DNA of 64,000 nucleotides from Pseudolabrys sp. (GTDB lineage Bacteria > Pseudomonadota > Alphaproteobacteria > Rhizobiales > Xanthobacteraceae), in assembly GCA_017849615.1 (NCBI GenBank), contig JAFIGS010000006.1, forward strand, positions 94,558 to 158,557. The letters are read 5' to 3'. The position numbers were made by a program, and so were the translations under genes. Under the pieces are notes generated by a model. The model ran no database searches and was not told the DNA's origin. It worked only from the letters and a program-made list of their open reading frames with translations. Shown here one piece after another: positions 1 to 9,602 of this stretch; positions within the stretch are counted from its first letter, which is position 1; every line of letters starts with the position of its first letter.

Positions 1-735
1 CAGGCGCTTGAGATAGCCCTTCGGCGGCGGCAGCACGGCGGTCGAACCGGACACCGGCTCGACGAACACGGCGGCGATGGTCGAGGCGTCGTGCAGCGCC
101 ACCAGACGATCGAGCTCGTCGGCCAGATGCTCGCCCCAGTCCGGCTCGCCGACCGAGAAAGCCTGCTCGGCGCGGCTATAGGTCGATTGCAGATGATCGA
201 CGCCGGCCAGCAGCGCGCCGAACTGCTTGCGGTTGGCGACCATGCCGCCAATGGCGGTGCCGCCGAAGCCGACGCCGTGATAGCCGCGCTCGCGGCCGAT
301 GAAGCGCACGCGCGAGGCTTCGCCGCGGGCGCGGTGATAGGCCAGCGCGATCTTCATCGCGGTGTCGTCGGCTTCCGAGCCCGAGTTGCAGAAGAACACA
401 TGGTCGAGGTCGCCCGGCGCCAGCGCGGCGATGCGGCTCGCCAGCTCGAAGGCCTTGGGATGGCCGAACTGGAAGGTCGGCGAGAAGTCGAGCTCGGCCG
501 CCTGCTTCTGGATCGCGGCGACGATGGAATCGCGGTTGTGGCCGGCATTGGTGCACCACAGGCCGGCCGAGGCGTCGATGATCTTGCGGCCCTCCGGCGT
601 GAAGTAGTGCATGTCCTTGGCGCTCGCCACCATGCGCGGCCGCGCCTTGAACGACCGGTTGGCGGTGAAGGGCATCCAGAACGGCGCCAGGTCGTTGGGG
701 ACGGAGGTTGATGCGATTTTGGGGGCCGTGGCCAT
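1..735 (-). CDS. Class III (omega) aminotransferase, 5' part only
   Basis: Amino-terminal 245 residues of a fold-type I PLP-dependent class III aminotransferase, probably of the omega-amino acid:pyruvate group; the carboxy end, including the PLP-binding lysine, lies beyond the left edge. The translation starts [19 protein letters not shown] and contains [18 protein letters not shown], the phosphate-contacting glycine/serine motif of the family, followed by [16 protein letters not shown] and an [10 protein letters not shown] stretch. These enzymes move the amino group of beta-alanine, taurine or similar omega-amines onto pyruvate. It is transcribed away from hisS. Exact substrate cannot be read from this fragment. 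Confidence 0.9.
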   Translation of the reverse strand, partial: MATAPKIASTSVPNDLAPFWMPFTANRSFKARPRMVASAKDMHYFTPEGRKIIDASAGLWCTNAGHNRDSIVAAIQKQAAELDFSPTFQFGHPKAFELASRIAALAPGDLDHVFFCNSGSEADDTAMKIALAYHRARGEASRVRFIGRERGYHGVGFGGTAIGGMVANRKQFGALLAGVDHLQSTYSRAEQAFSVGEPDWGEHLADELDRLVALHDASTIAAVFVEPVSGSTAVLPPPKGYLKRL

Positions 736-859
736 GGGCTCGCCTCTGCGTGCTGACGGAAGTCGGAAGGCCCACGAATATCCGCTTTCCGCGATAATGA
801 CAAAGCGGGAAACGGCTGCTACCACGGCGAAAATCACCCCACAGATATACGAAGCGAAT

Positions 860-2368
860 ATGTCCGACCCCAAATCCGGCAAGAAACCGCAGAAACTCAA
901 GGCGCGCATGCCGCGGGGCCTCGCCGACCGCGGCCCGGCCGAAATCGCCGCGACGCGGGCCATGGTCGAGACCATCCGCAAGACCTTCGAGCGCTACGGC
1001 TTCGATCCGGTGGAAACCCCGACGTTCGAATACACCGACGCGCTCGGCAAATTCCTGCCCGACCAGGACCGCCCGAACGAAGGCGTGTTCTCGTTCCAGG
1101 ACGACGACGAGCAGTGGATCTCGCTGCGCTACGACCTGACCGCGCCGCTGGCGCGCCACGTTGCCGAGAACTACCAGCACCTGGCGCTGCCCTATCGCAG
1201 CTATCGCAGCGGCTATGTCTATCGCAACGAGAAGCCGGGCCCCGGCCGCTTCCGCCAGTTCATGCAGTTCGACGCCGACACGGTCGGCTCGCCGAGCATG
1301 GCCGCGGATGCCGAGATGTGCATGCTCGCCGCGGACACCATGGAGGCGCTCGGCATCAAGCGCGGCGACTATGTGGTGAAGGTGAATAACCGCAAGGTGC
1401 TGGATGGGGTGATGGAAGCCATCGGCATTGGCGGTGATGAGAACGCGGGTAAGCGGCTGACCGTGCTGCGCGCGATCGATAAACTCGACCGGCTTGGGCC
1501 TGTGGGCGTCGAGCAGCTACTTGGTGAGGGTCGCAAAGACGACAGCGGTGACTACACGAAAGGCGCGGGCCTTGGCCGTGCCGACGCGCAAATCGTCCTC
1601 GGCGTTGTCGAAAAGCGCAGCGACTGGAAAGAGACCGTAGCCGCCGCCGACCTCTATCTTGCCAAAAGTGAAACTGGCCAGCGCGGCGTGGCAGAGCTTG
1701 AAGAGATCGCAAAATTGGTTGCTGCGGCTGGCTACGACGACCGCGTGAAGATCGACCCTTCCGTCGTGCGCGGTCTCGAATACTACACCGGCCCTGTCTA
1801 CGAAGTTGAACTCACCTTCGAAGTAAAGGACGAAAAGGGCCGTCCGGTGCGGTTCGGCTCGGTCGGCGGCGGTGGCCGTTACGACGGCCTCGTGTCGCGC
1901 TTCATGGGTCAGCCCGTGCCGGCGACCGGCTTCTCCATCGGAGTGTCGCGCTTGCAGGCCGCGCTGACCGCGCTCGGCACTCTGTCGAGCAATCCCGAGC
2001 CGGGCCCGGTCGTGGTCACCATCATGGACCGCGACAATGTCGCCGCCTATCAGCGCATGGTGAGCCAACTGCGCAACGCCGGCATCCGCGCCGAGCTCTA
2101 TCTCGGCAATCCCAAGAACAATGTCGGCCAGCAGCTCAAATATGCCGACAAGCGGCACTCGCCCTGCGCCATCATCCAGGGTTCGAACGAGCGCGAGGCC
2201 AAACAGGTCATCATCCGTGACCTGATCGCCGGCGCTGAAAGCGCCGCATCGTCGGAGGCCGACCGCGAGGATTACCTCAAGAAGCAGGCCGAGGCGCAGT
2301 ATCCGGTCAGCGAGGCTGACCTGGTCGCCGAGGTCCGCAAGGTGCTGGCGCGTCACGCCCGCGCCTGA
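860..2368 (+). CDS. hisS: Histidyl-tRNA synthetase
   Basis: Class II aminoacyl-tRNA synthetase that charges tRNA-His with histidine; 502 residues. Visible signatures are motif 2 ([20 protein letters not shown]), the histidine-specific HisA motif [15 protein letters not shown], motif 3 GGGGRYDGL...GFSIGVSRL, and a carboxy-terminal anticodon-binding domain ([17 protein letters not shown]...[17 protein letters not shown]). The open frame extends further upstream, but the ATG at 860 gives the expected amino end ([11 protein letters not shown], then [12 protein letters not shown]), so I take that start; the region before it has other base use and overlaps the divergent aminotransferase. It lies about 1.5 kb before hisZ-hisG. 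Confidence 0.95.
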   Translation: MSDPKSGKKPQKLKARMPRGLADRGPAEIAATRAMVETIRKTFERYGFDPVETPTFEYTDALGKFLPDQDRPNEGVFSFQDDDEQWISLRYDLTAPLARHVAENYQHLALPYRSYRSGYVYRNEKPGPGRFRQFMQFDADTVGSPSMAADAEMCMLAADTMEALGIKRGDYVVKVNNRKVLDGVMEAIGIGGDENAGKRLTVLRAIDKLDRLGPVGVEQLLGEGRKDDSGDYTKGAGLGRADAQIVLGVVEKRSDWKETVAAADLYLAKSETGQRGVAELEEIAKLVAAAGYDDRVKIDPSVVRGLEYYTGPVYEVELTFEVKDEKGRPVRFGSVGGGGRYDGLVSRFMGQPVPATGFSIGVSRLQAALTALGTLSSNPEPGPVVVTIMDRDNVAAYQRMVSQLRNAGIRAELYLGNPKNNVGQQLKYADKRHSPCAIIQGSNEREAKQVIIRDLIAGAESAASSEADREDYLKKQAEAQYPVSEADLVAEVRKVLARHARA

Positions 2369-2498
2369 GCACGTTCATCGCCGCGTCACCGGCCTGTCAT
2401 CGGCCGTAAAGTCGCAGCCGCTAGCCTCCCCGGAACGAAAACGGTTCTGGCGCATTGTGCCGCCAAACCGACAACAAACGTACCGGGGAGACGGTCCG

Positions 2499-2669
2499 AT
2501 GGACGATCGTTGGCCTTACCCAATTTCGTTGACGATGCAGCGGCACTCCGGCTCCGCGCCGAAACCGCGCGCGATCACGAGCCCGCCGGTGGCGCCGGCG
2601 GTCGAGCCCGAGGCGACGGCGGGCGGACCCGTTCCCGCCCCGTCTGTGCACCCGGCCGAAAAGCCCTAG
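2499..2669 (+). CDS. Small hypothetical proline-rich protein
   Basis: A 56-residue frame starting MDDRWPYPISLTMQRHSG and ending in a proline/alanine-rich tail (SPPVAPAVEPEA...). A good Shine-Dalgarno-like GGGGAG sits 8 bases before the ATG, the main reason for believing it. Its TAG stop shares a CTAG with the stop of the convergent NTF2-like gene. There is no recognisable domain, signal peptide or membrane segment. It could be a small translated protein or a chance frame. Confidence 0.4.
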   Translation: MDDRWPYPISLTMQRHSGSAPKPRAITSPPVAPAVEPEATAGGPVPAPSVHPAEKP

Positions 2670-3157
2670 AGAACGAAAATATTGTCGTCGGCGAGCGACG
2701 GCGCATCGCCGATGTCGAGCGCGTGGCCGAGCACCTGCTCGGCGGCGTCGAAACTGTCGAGCAGCGACGTGTTTTCGATCAGTTTGCGGCCCTCGAACCG
2801 GAAGAAATTGGCCACCCGGTAACTGGCGGTGCGGCCGTCGGCGGTCACCTGGGCGGTCAGCCGCGTCAACGCCGCGCCGCGATTGCCGTCGATCAGAAAC
2901 TTGTCCCGGACCAGATGGACCTTGCGCAGCACTTTCGGCGCCTGGCGCGCCATGATGTCGATCACCGCCGCCTTGCCCCGGTGCGTGCCGCAATACGGGA
3001 TGACGTCGACGGGGCCGCTGATGGTCCAGACGACGTCGTCATGCAGGAACGCGCCGAAGGCCTGCGGATCGCGCGAGGCGAAGGCTTGGAAATAGGCCTC
3101 GAATAGGGCGGCATCCGCGATCTCTTCCGCCGCCGGCTTTTGCAGGGCGTCGGTCAT
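2666..3157 (-). CDS. NTF2/SnoaL-like protein, second of a tandem pair
   Basis: 163-residue protein of the nuclear transport factor 2-like (SnoaL/ketosteroid isomerase-like) cone fold. After a short amino tail it has the typical helix FEAYFQAFASRDPQAFGAFLHDDVVW, then ISGPVDVIPYCGTHRGKAAVIDI and strand-rich residues RVANFFRFEGRKLIENTSLLDSFDAAEQVLG. The ATG at 3157 overlaps the stop of the upstream paralogue in an ATGA, so the two are translationally coupled. The two share HDDVVW-type, YCG..GKA and FRF..G..IE elements, so they arose by tandem duplication. Substrate or ligand unknown. Confidence 0.85.
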   Translation of the reverse strand: MTDALQKPAAEEIADAALFEAYFQAFASRDPQAFGAFLHDDVVWTISGPVDVIPYCGTHRGKAAVIDIMARQAPKVLRKVHLVRDKFLIDGNRGAALTRLTAQVTADGRTASYRVANFFRFEGRKLIENTSLLDSFDAAEQVLGHALDIGDAPSLADDNIFVL

Positions 3158-3618
3158 AGCATCACCAGATTGTCGGCCCCGGCGGGCGTGTCGTCGCGCG
3201 CGGTGAGCGGATGGCCGAGCATCTGCTCGGCGGCGTCGTAGGTGTCGATGATCGACAGGGTTTCGATGACCTTGCCGTCCTTGAACCGCAGGAAATGCGA
3301 GAAGCGGTAGCCGATGCTGCGGCCGTCGGACCGGCGCCGTGCCGTCAGGCGATTCAGCGTCGCGACCTCGTCGCCGCTGATGACCACGGATTGATGGGCT
3401 ATCTTCATGTCGGCCAGCACGCTGGGCAGGATGGTGGCGGCAAGCTCCAGGACCTGCGCCTTGCCGTGGCGTTCGCCGCAATACAGCATGATGGCGACGG
3501 GACCGCGGATGCTCCAAACGACATCCTCGTGCAGCAGGGTCTCGAGTTCAGCGCGGTCGCCGGCCGTGTAGGCGGCGTAGAATGCGTCAACGACCTGCCG
3601 GGTGACGGAGTGGGCCAT
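3154..3618 (-). CDS. NTF2/SnoaL-like protein, first of a tandem pair
   Basis: 154-residue NTF2-like protein: VVDAFYAAYTAGDRAELETLLHEDVVWSI, then YCGERHGKAQVLELA and SHFLRFKDGKVIETLSIIDTYDAAEQMLGHPL, the standard helix-plus-curved-sheet pattern. No signal peptide, so probably cytoplasmic. Starts at an ATG with an AGGAGGT-like sequence just upstream (complement near 3625-3631) and ends inside the start codon of the downstream paralogue. Members include polyketide cyclases, limonene epoxide hydrolases and many small-molecule binders without catalysis; the sequence alone does not choose among them. Confidence 0.85.
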   Translation of the reverse strand: MAHSVTRQVVDAFYAAYTAGDRAELETLLHEDVVWSIRGPVAIMLYCGERHGKAQVLELAATILPSVLADMKIAHQSVVISGDEVATLNRLTARRRSDGRSIGYRFSHFLRFKDGKVIETLSIIDTYDAAEQMLGHPLTARDDTPAGADNLVML

Positions 3619-3860
3619 TGGTGCGAACCTCCTGATACCAGTGAAGCGGTTGAATGTTGAAAATTCCTTACTTTTCAGCCACTTGCTTGCCCACCCCTGC
3701 CGCGCCGCAACAATGATGGGACAACGCCCCGGTTGGGCAAATTCATTAACGACGCCAGTGATTTAAGGGTCAATTATCGTGGCGCCGTCAGGCATTCGTC
3801 GTCGAAACCTTAAAGCTGACGTGCTAAAGCGCCGCACGACGATTGGGACGCTGGACGACG

Positions 3861-5021
3861 ATGAACGGGAATTGGGCAACAAGCGGCACGGGCGCCGCAT
3901 CGGACCCGCGGGCGGAAGCGCTGCTCGCGTCCTATGAGCGCGCCGGTTACGTGCGCGTCGCGCCGCCGATCCTGCAGCCGGCCGAGCCGTTCCTCGACCT
4001 CTCCGGCGAGGACATTCGCCGCCGCATGTTTCTCACCACCGCGCCGGGCGGCGCCGAACTGTGCCTGCGGCCCGACCTGACCATCCCGGTGTCGCGCGAT
4101 TATCTCGCCTCGCCGCTCGCCGGCAAGCCTGCCAATTTCAGCTATCTCGGCCGCGTCTTTCGTCACCGCGCCGACGGCAACGCCGAATTCCTGCAGGCCG
4201 GCATCGAGAGCTTCGGCCGCCACGACACGGCAGCCTCCGACGCCGAGATGCTTGCTCTGGGGCTCGAGACGACCGCCCATTTCGGCCTCGCCTCGCCGGC
4301 GATCCGCACCGGCGACGTCGCGCTGTTCGCCGCGCTGATTGCCGCGCTCGATCTGGCGCCGGCGTGGAAGCGCCGCCTGATCAAGGATTTCAACCGCAAG
4401 GAAAACCTGGCGCAGGACCTTGAGCGCCTCGTGCTGGGCGGCACCAACGGCCGGCCGAAATATCAGGGCGTGCTCGCCGCGCTCGCCGGCTCCGACCCCA
4501 AAGGCGCACACGCGCTGGTCACCGACCTCCTGTCGATCGCCGGCATCAGCGCCGTCGGCGGCCGCTCGGTGGCGGAGATCGCCGACCGCTTCCTCGAGCA
4601 ATCGGCGCTGGGGGCCTCGACCAAGCTGCCGCGCGATGTGCGCGGCCTGATCGAACGCTTCCTTGCCATTGCCGGCGATCCGGATGAGGCCGCCGCCGAA
4701 TTGCGCGCGCTTGCAGCCGACGCCAATCTCTCCGGCGAACTGGCCCCCGCGCTCGATCTCCTGGAAAGCCGCAACGGCTTCCTCGCCGCGCGCGACATCG
4801 ATCTCAAGCGCGTCGCGTTCTCCACCGCCTTCGGCCGCGGCTTCGATTACTATACCGGCTTCGTCTTCGAGATCACCGATCCGTCGCGCACCGGCGATCC
4901 GCTGGTCGCGGGCGGGCGCTATGACGGCCTTTTGACGCGGCTCGGCGCCACCACCCCTATTCCCGCCGTGGGCTTCGCGGTCTGGATCGAACGCCTCGCC
5001 GTTTATGGAGGCGCAGCATGA
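3861..5021 (+). CDS. hisZ: ATP phosphoribosyltransferase regulatory subunit HisZ
   Basis: 386-residue paralogue of the histidyl-tRNA synthetase catalytic core that does not charge tRNA but partners HisG, forming the allosteric unit of the first histidine-biosynthesis enzyme. Features: [40 protein letters not shown], the motif-2 equivalent [27 protein letters not shown], the [13 protein letters not shown] histidine-binding motif and a final [12 protein letters not shown]. The anticodon-binding domain of true HisS is absent, as expected. ATG at 3861 is preferred over an in-frame TTG at 3843. Its stop overlaps the hisG start by four bases. Confidence 0.93.
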   Translation: MNGNWATSGTGAASDPRAEALLASYERAGYVRVAPPILQPAEPFLDLSGEDIRRRMFLTTAPGGAELCLRPDLTIPVSRDYLASPLAGKPANFSYLGRVFRHRADGNAEFLQAGIESFGRHDTAASDAEMLALGLETTAHFGLASPAIRTGDVALFAALIAALDLAPAWKRRLIKDFNRKENLAQDLERLVLGGTNGRPKYQGVLAALAGSDPKGAHALVTDLLSIAGISAVGGRSVAEIADRFLEQSALGASTKLPRDVRGLIERFLAIAGDPDEAAAELRALAADANLSGELAPALDLLESRNGFLAARDIDLKRVAFSTAFGRGFDYYTGFVFEITDPSRTGDPLVAGGRYDGLLTRLGATTPIPAVGFAVWIERLAVYGGAA

Positions 5022-5989
5022 GCGCGCCATTCGTTCTCGCCGTGCCCGCCAAGGGCCGGCTGCAGGAAAACGCCGAAAGCTTCTTCGCGCGCTCGGGGCT
5101 GCAACTCGTCAAGCCGCGCGGCGCCCGCGACTATCGCGGCGCCGTCGCCGGACTCGACGGCGTCGAAATCGCCTATCTGTCGGCCAGCGAAATCACGGCG
5201 CAGCTTGCCGCCGGCGCGGTCCACATGGGCGTCACCGGCGAGGACCTGATCCGCGAGCAGATCGCCGATGCCGACGCGAAGGTGGTGCTGCTGGAGCCGC
5301 TCGGCTTCGGCTTTGCCAATGTCGTGGTCGCGGTGCCGCAGGCCTGGATCGACGTGCGCACCATGGCCGACATCGACGACGTCGCCACCGGCTTCCGCCA
5401 GAACCATGGCCGCAAGATGCGGGTCGCGACCAAATACATCAACCTGACGCGCGAGTTCTTCTCCGCGCATGGCATTATCGACTATCGCATCGTCGAAAGC
5501 GCGGGCGCGACCGAAGGCGCGCCGGCCGCCGGCACCGCCGAACTGATCGTGGACATCACCACCACCGGCACGACGCTCGCCGCCAATGCGCTGAAGATCA
5601 TCGATGACGGCGTCATGCTGCGTTCGCAGGCCAACCTCGTCGCCGCGCGCACCGCAGACTGGGGCAACGGCACACGCGAGACGGCGCGCGTCATCCTCGA
5701 CCGCATCGCCGCGCAGGCGCGCGCGCGCGCCTATCGCGAAGTGCGCTCGCGCTTTGCCGCCTGCGACGCCAGGCTCGTCGAAGACGCTAAGGCGAAATTC
5801 GGCGTGCAGACCCCGTTCGGCGGACCGACCTCCTCTGGCATGCTGACACTGCATTGCCCGCCCGGGCAGGTCTATGCGCTCACGTCGTTCCTGCGCGAAC
5901 GCGGCGCCGAAGCCGTCGCGGTGGCCGATCTCGATTACGTGTTCTCGAAGGAGAACCCGCTGTTCGCGAAACTGGAAGCAGCGCTGTAG
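5018..5989 (+). CDS. hisG: ATP phosphoribosyltransferase catalytic subunit HisG
   Basis: Catalyses ATP + PRPP to phosphoribosyl-ATP, the committed step of histidine synthesis. The protein starts [20 protein letters not shown], has [11 protein letters not shown] in the first lobe and the PRPP-binding loop [21 protein letters not shown] near residues 175-195. At 323 residues it is much longer than the roughly 200-230-residue short-form enzymes that need HisZ; the tail [34 protein letters not shown] resembles a small regulatory domain. Coupled to hisZ by an ATGA overlap, so the two are made together. Confidence 0.93.
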   Translation: MSAPFVLAVPAKGRLQENAESFFARSGLQLVKPRGARDYRGAVAGLDGVEIAYLSASEITAQLAAGAVHMGVTGEDLIREQIADADAKVVLLEPLGFGFANVVVAVPQAWIDVRTMADIDDVATGFRQNHGRKMRVATKYINLTREFFSAHGIIDYRIVESAGATEGAPAAGTAELIVDITTTGTTLAANALKIIDDGVMLRSQANLVAARTADWGNGTRETARVILDRIAAQARARAYREVRSRFAACDARLVEDAKAKFGVQTPFGGPTSSGMLTLHCPPGQVYALTSFLRERGAEAVAVADLDYVFSKENPLFAKLEAAL

Positions 5990-6202
5990 CGTCATCAAAC
6001 CGATTACGTCAGGGGGTCGCGGCCCGCCCTCTAGCACCACAACCGGTATCCGGCGAGGACCGACCCAAAACGGCGGTATTTTTATCCTACTGAGGGGCGG
6101 CATCCCCTTTATAACGCGGCATCGGGCAACATTGCGCTTGAGTTGCGCCGCTTCACCCGGGTAATTTTCTTTCGGAAACTGTTTATAATTTCCGGTATCA
6201 GA

Positions 6203-6982
6203 ATGATCTCGTTTCTGTGGCGATCACTTGTGCTGGCGGCATGCGCGATGTTGGCAGCGCCGCCCGTCACGGCTGCGGCCGATCCAGCCTCTTCCTGGAA
6301 CGGCTTTTATGTCGGCGCTCACGCCGGCTACGCTTGGACGAGAGCTGACATCAACACCACGCTCGGACCGGCGGCCTCGTGCGGCGGCGGTGTTGTCAAC
6401 TGTAACGCTGTCTCCAGCGTCGAGTCGCAACCACTGAACCCGCGCGGCTTCGCCGGCGGCGCGCTTGCGGGATACAGTTTCCAGAGCGGCAGCCTGGTTT
6501 ATGGCCTCGAAGCCGATTTTTCCGGCCTCGCCGGCAGCGCATCACGCACGGTCACGGGAACGTTCCCCGTCGGCGGCTGCTGCTTCACCGTGAGCCAGAG
6601 CGTCAAGGCCGACTGGACGATGACCATTCGGCCTCGCATCGGTTACGCATTCGACCGCGCACTTGTCTATGCCACCGGCGGGCTTGCCCTGGGGCATTTG
6701 AAATACAGCGAGCAGGTCGTCGACACCGCGGGCAACACCGAAAACACCAACATCTCGTCGGTGAAGGCCGGCTGGACACTCGGCGGCGGCGTCGAATACG
6801 CGTTGCCGAACCGCTGGACGCTGCGCGGCGAATATCTTTATACGAAGTTCGCTCAACTCGGCACAGACACGACCGCTTCGGTCGTCTCCTACGTTCCGCC
6901 CTCGCCGCTGGTCTACAGCCACCGCGTCGATTTTTCGTCCAGTACGGCCCGCGCCGCGCTGATCTATCGCCTCCAGCCGTAA
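6203..6982 (+). CDS. Outer-membrane beta-barrel protein (Omp25/31 type)
   Basis: 259-residue porin-like eight-strand barrel. ATG at 6203 gives a clean Sec signal peptide (MISFLWRSLVLAACAMLAA...TAAA). The mature part begins SWNGFYVGAHAGYAWT, followed by GFAGGALAGYSFQSGSLVYGLEADFSGL, IRPRIGYAFDRALVYATGGLALG and GWTLGGGVEYALPNRWTLRGEYLYTKF, alternating hydrophobic strands of the OmpA-like transmembrane family. Unlike relatives around 50-52 kb it has four cysteines (CGGG, NC, CC). The stretch between hisG and this gene has no other evident feature. Confidence 0.85.
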   Translation: MISFLWRSLVLAACAMLAAPPVTAAADPASSWNGFYVGAHAGYAWTRADINTTLGPAASCGGGVVNCNAVSSVESQPLNPRGFAGGALAGYSFQSGSLVYGLEADFSGLAGSASRTVTGTFPVGGCCFTVSQSVKADWTMTIRPRIGYAFDRALVYATGGLALGHLKYSEQVVDTAGNTENTNISSVKAGWTLGGGVEYALPNRWTLRGEYLYTKFAQLGTDTTASVVSYVPPSPLVYSHRVDFSSSTARAALIYRLQP

Positions 6983-7011
6983 CCGCCCGCAAGACCGAAG
7001 CAGCGCCGTCA

Positions 7012-8289
7012 CTATCCCTTCAGCGCCTGCGCGATATCCGCGACCAGATCGTCCGGATGCTCGATGCCGACCGACAGGCGGATCGTGGTGTCGAGCACAC
7101 CGATGCGGGCGCGCACATCCGCAGGCACGCCGGAATGCGTCATCGCCGCCGGATGGCTGGCGAGCGATTCAGTGCCGCCAAGACTGACCGCGAGCTTGAA
7201 CACCTGCAGCGCATTGAGGAAGGCGAAGGCCTCCGCCTGCCCGCCCTTGATGTCGAAGGAGAAGGTCGAACCGGCGCCTGTGCATTGCCGCTCATAGGTG
7301 GCGCGCGCCGGCCCGGCACCAAGGAACGGCAGATAATGAACGTGCGCGACGCGCGGATGATCGCGCAGGAATTCGGCGACGATCTTCGCATTGGCATTGG
7401 ATCTTTCCATGCGCAGGGCCAAAGTTTCCAGAGAGCGGCCGAGCATCCAGCACGAATGCGGATCGAGCTGCGTGCCGATGGCGCTGCGCAGGGCCTTCAC
7501 CGGGCCGATCACCGCCTGGCTGCCCAGCGCCGCGCCGGCAATGAGATCGGAATGGCCGCCGACATATTTGGTCAACGAATAGAGCGACAGGTCGGCGCCG
7601 AAATCCAGCGGGCGCTGAAATACCGGCCCGAGCAAAGTATTGTCGCAGGCGACGATCGGCCGGTGGCCCTGCGCGGCTCCGACTTCGTCGGCGAGACGGC
7701 GCACCAGCGCGATATCGACCAAAGTATTGGTCGGGTTGGATGGCGTCTCGATCAGCACCACGGCGACGCGGCCGAGCTTTTGCGCCTGTGTCAGCGACGC
7801 GCGAATCGCGCCTTCGCTGACGCCGTCATCGAAGGGCACCGCCTTGATGCCGAACTGGGCGAAGGTCTTGCTCAGCAGCGTTTCGGTGCCGCCATAGAGC
7901 GGCTGCGAATGCACGATGACATCGCCGGGCCGCGCATAGGCCATCAGCGAGGTCGAGATGGCCGACATGCCGGACGAGAACAGGATTGCGGATTCGGCGC
8001 CCTCATAGACGGCGAGCCGGTCCTCGACGATCTCGCTGTTGGGGTGGTTGAACCGCGAATAGACCAGCCCGGCGCCAGTGCCGGCCGGCGGCGTCTTGCG
8101 CCCGGATACATAGTCGAAGAAATCGCGGCCTTCCTCTGCGGTGCCGAAAACGAATGTGGACGTGAGAAACACCGGCGGCTTGACCGCCCCTTCCGACAGC
8201 ATCGGGTCGTAGCCGTAGCCGAGCATCAAGGTCTCGGGCTTGAGCTGGTGATTGCCGATCTGCGTCTTGGAGGCGCGGGGCGCGGCCAT
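7012..8289 (-). CDS. Cystathionine gamma-synthase-family PLP enzyme
   Basis: 425-residue Cys/Met-metabolism PLP-dependent enzyme (cystathionine gamma-synthase / gamma-lyase / O-acetylhomoserine sulfhydrylase / methionine gamma-lyase group). Seen: [85 protein letters not shown] with the Schiff-base lysine in SLTKY, and [20 protein letters not shown]. Start at ATG 8289 has AAAGG eight bases upstream, but that sequence lies in the 3' arm of a hairpin (see 8298-8334), suggesting translational control. Exact reaction is unresolved. Confidence 0.9.
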   Translation of the reverse strand: MAAPRASKTQIGNHQLKPETLMLGYGYDPMLSEGAVKPPVFLTSTFVFGTAEEGRDFFDYVSGRKTPPAGTGAGLVYSRFNHPNSEIVEDRLAVYEGAESAILFSSGMSAISTSLMAYARPGDVIVHSQPLYGGTETLLSKTFAQFGIKAVPFDDGVSEGAIRASLTQAQKLGRVAVVLIETPSNPTNTLVDIALVRRLADEVGAAQGHRPIVACDNTLLGPVFQRPLDFGADLSLYSLTKYVGGHSDLIAGAALGSQAVIGPVKALRSAIGTQLDPHSCWMLGRSLETLALRMERSNANAKIVAEFLRDHPRVAHVHYLPFLGAGPARATYERQCTGAGSTFSFDIKGGQAEAFAFLNALQVFKLAVSLGGTESLASHPAAMTHSGVPADVRARIGVLDTTIRLSVGIEHPDDLVADIAQALKG

Positions 8290-8297
8290 GGCGATGT

Positions 8298-8334
8298 CCT
8301 TTGTGCTGGCGGCGGAGTCGCCGCAGCACAAAGG
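8298..8334 (-). promoter_or_regulatory. 5'-UTR hairpin covering the Shine-Dalgarno
   Basis: Immediately upstream of the PLP-enzyme start, the transcript can fold CCTTTGTGCTGCGGCG against CGCCGCCAGCACAAAGG: about 16 pairs, one bulged C and a four-base loop. The 3' arm contains the AAAGG that serves as ribosome-binding site, so the folded form would block initiation. It does not match the SAM-II consensus that I know from alphaproteobacterial methionine genes. Function is inferred from geometry only. Confidence 0.5.
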
Positions 8335-8353
8335 CTAGCAGAGATTATGGCCG

Positions 8354-8653
8354 CTAATGCGACGGATATCGGTCCGGCTGCACCGAATCGACCGCCATGC
8401 CGCTGTGAAGCGGCACCCGGCCCTGGAGGCACTGCCGGAAGAAATCGTCCCACTCGCCGCGCTCGACGTGAACGCCGCGCACCCAACCCAGCCTGAAGCA
8501 TTCGTCGTAACTTGGCGCACCCGCCGGTACGCCGCCAAAATCGCCGGACGCGGTCGCCGGCTCGTTTTCAGGCTGAGCGTAGGAATCCTCGGCCTGCGCC
8601 GGCGCAGCAGCGCATACGAACGATACAAGCACCGCCAAGATAAAGTAGCGCAT
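8354..8653 (-). CDS. Small secreted hypothetical protein
   Basis: 99 residues with a Sec signal peptide MRYFILAVLVSFVCAAAPAQA and predicted cleavage before EDSYAQPE. The mature part is about 78 residues, acidic at the start, with two cysteines (DECFRLG and RQCLQG) that could form a disulfide in the periplasm. No family recognised. It lies 64 bp upstream of the PLP-enzyme gene on the same strand and may be co-transcribed, although the hairpin lies between. Confidence 0.65.
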   Translation of the reverse strand: MRYFILAVLVSFVCAAAPAQAEDSYAQPENEPATASGDFGGVPAGAPSYDECFRLGWVRGVHVERGEWDDFFRQCLQGRVPLHSGMAVDSVQPDRYPSH

Positions 8654-8928
8654 CTTGCAGCCCTGTCGCGTGAGACGACGGTCCGGTCGTCACGCGCCCC
8701 GTGCGCAAGCTAGAAAACCATCGGGCCGGCGGAACGATAAATGCTCCTTTAAAAAACCGCCCCTCCCATAGCGCCGGCATAGACAGCGCGTATAGCGCCC
8801 GTAAAACCGCAAGCTAGAGAGATGATTTTGACGCTCGCGGATTTATAAATATCCGTGGGCTGCGGAGCGTGATGTTGACGAGACTCAAATAGAGCGGCAC
8901 TTCGCCACCGCGCCGGCAAGGTCGGCCT
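8654..8928. other. Gene-free stretch between the small secreted protein and a kinase remnant
   Basis: No convincing coding frame or RNA gene. It presumably holds the promoter of the leftward small secreted-protein gene. The sequence becomes less GC-rich around 8730-8880, compatible with decayed DNA next to the histidine-kinase scrap at 8929-9009. Confidence 0.4.
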
Positions 8929-9009
8929 GCGAATGCCCTTGGTGGTGAAGAGCGGCTCGGTCGCCTTGCGCAAGGCGGCCTCGTCCATCCCTTCGCCGGC
9001 GTCTGCGAC
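8929..9009 (-). pseudogene. Remnant of a sensor histidine kinase ATPase domain
   Basis: Read on the minus strand, 27 codons give VADAGEGMDEAALRKATEPL then FTTKGIR, which matches the G1 box and F box of the HATPase_c domain of PAS-type or hybrid sensor kinases (D-x-G-x-GM ... EPFFTTK-x-G). The frame before it (an LTIS stretch) is shifted relative to it, and after GIR the expected glycine-rich G2 box is gone. It is a fossil of a kinase gene, starting within a few bases after the gtrA-like stop codon. Confidence 0.55.
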
Positions 9010-9015
9010 TGATGG

Positions 9016-9468
9016 TCAGGGATTTGGCAGATCGCGCTTTCTGAACACCACAAAGTGGGACAGCGAAAAGTTGACGACGAAACTGACGAGAATGGAGATG
9101 AGCTTGGCCGCCAGCACCGGTGTCACATAGGACAACAGGACCAATGTCGCCGTCGAGGCGACCATGCCGGCGACGCCGGAGGCGACAAATGTTCCGTAGT
9201 CGCGCCAGCGCAGCACCCGGCCGGACTCCGGCCCGAAGGTGATGAACGAGTTCATCGCATAGGAGAACGACACCGCCGTCACCCAGGCGATGACATTGGC
9301 CGGCACCAGCCGCCAGCCGAGCAACTGGTTGGCCGTCCAGAAAATGGAAAAGTCGATCGCCGTGTTGACGACGCCGATCATGGCGAAGCTGAGCGCCTTG
9401 AGAGCAATGGCTCTTTCGGCCCAGGCCACCTTTAACCGGTGGACGAGGTTTTGCAGCGTTTCGATCAT
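9016..9468 (-). CDS. GtrA-family membrane protein
   Basis: 150-residue integral membrane protein with four hydrophobic segments: KALSFAMIGVVNTAIDFSIFW, LVPANVIAWVTAVSFSYAMNS, GTFVASGVAGMVASTATLVLL and LISILVSFVVNFSLSHFVVF, ending in a basic tail RKRDL. The NTAIDF, SYAMNSFITF and VVNFSLSHFVVF elements are typical of GtrA/DPMS-associated proteins, thought to help flip polyprenyl-phosphate sugars across the membrane. It is divergent from the GT2 gene at 9603, the usual functional partner, so a shared promoter region at 9469-9602 is likely. Confidence 0.85.
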   Translation of the reverse strand: MIETLQNLVHRLKVAWAERAIALKALSFAMIGVVNTAIDFSIFWTANQLLGWRLVPANVIAWVTAVSFSYAMNSFITFGPESGRVLRWRDYGTFVASGVAGMVASTATLVLLSYVTPVLAAKLISILVSFVVNFSLSHFVVFRKRDLPNP

Positions 9469-9602
9469 CGCGTTTCCTTATCATCCCGGATCGCCAAGGT
9501 CTTGTCCGAAAAGGCGGTTCCGGGGCTGCGCCACGGGCCCCCACCGGGGCGACAAGGCCGCGCCCATACGCTATAGATCACGGGCTTAAGTGGAGGCCCT
9601 AA

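Noticed and set aside
8290-8353. SAM-II riboswitch before the Cys/Met PLP enzyme
   Set aside because: The leader is too short, and conserved SAM-II pseudoknot sequences are absent; only a simple hairpin is seen.
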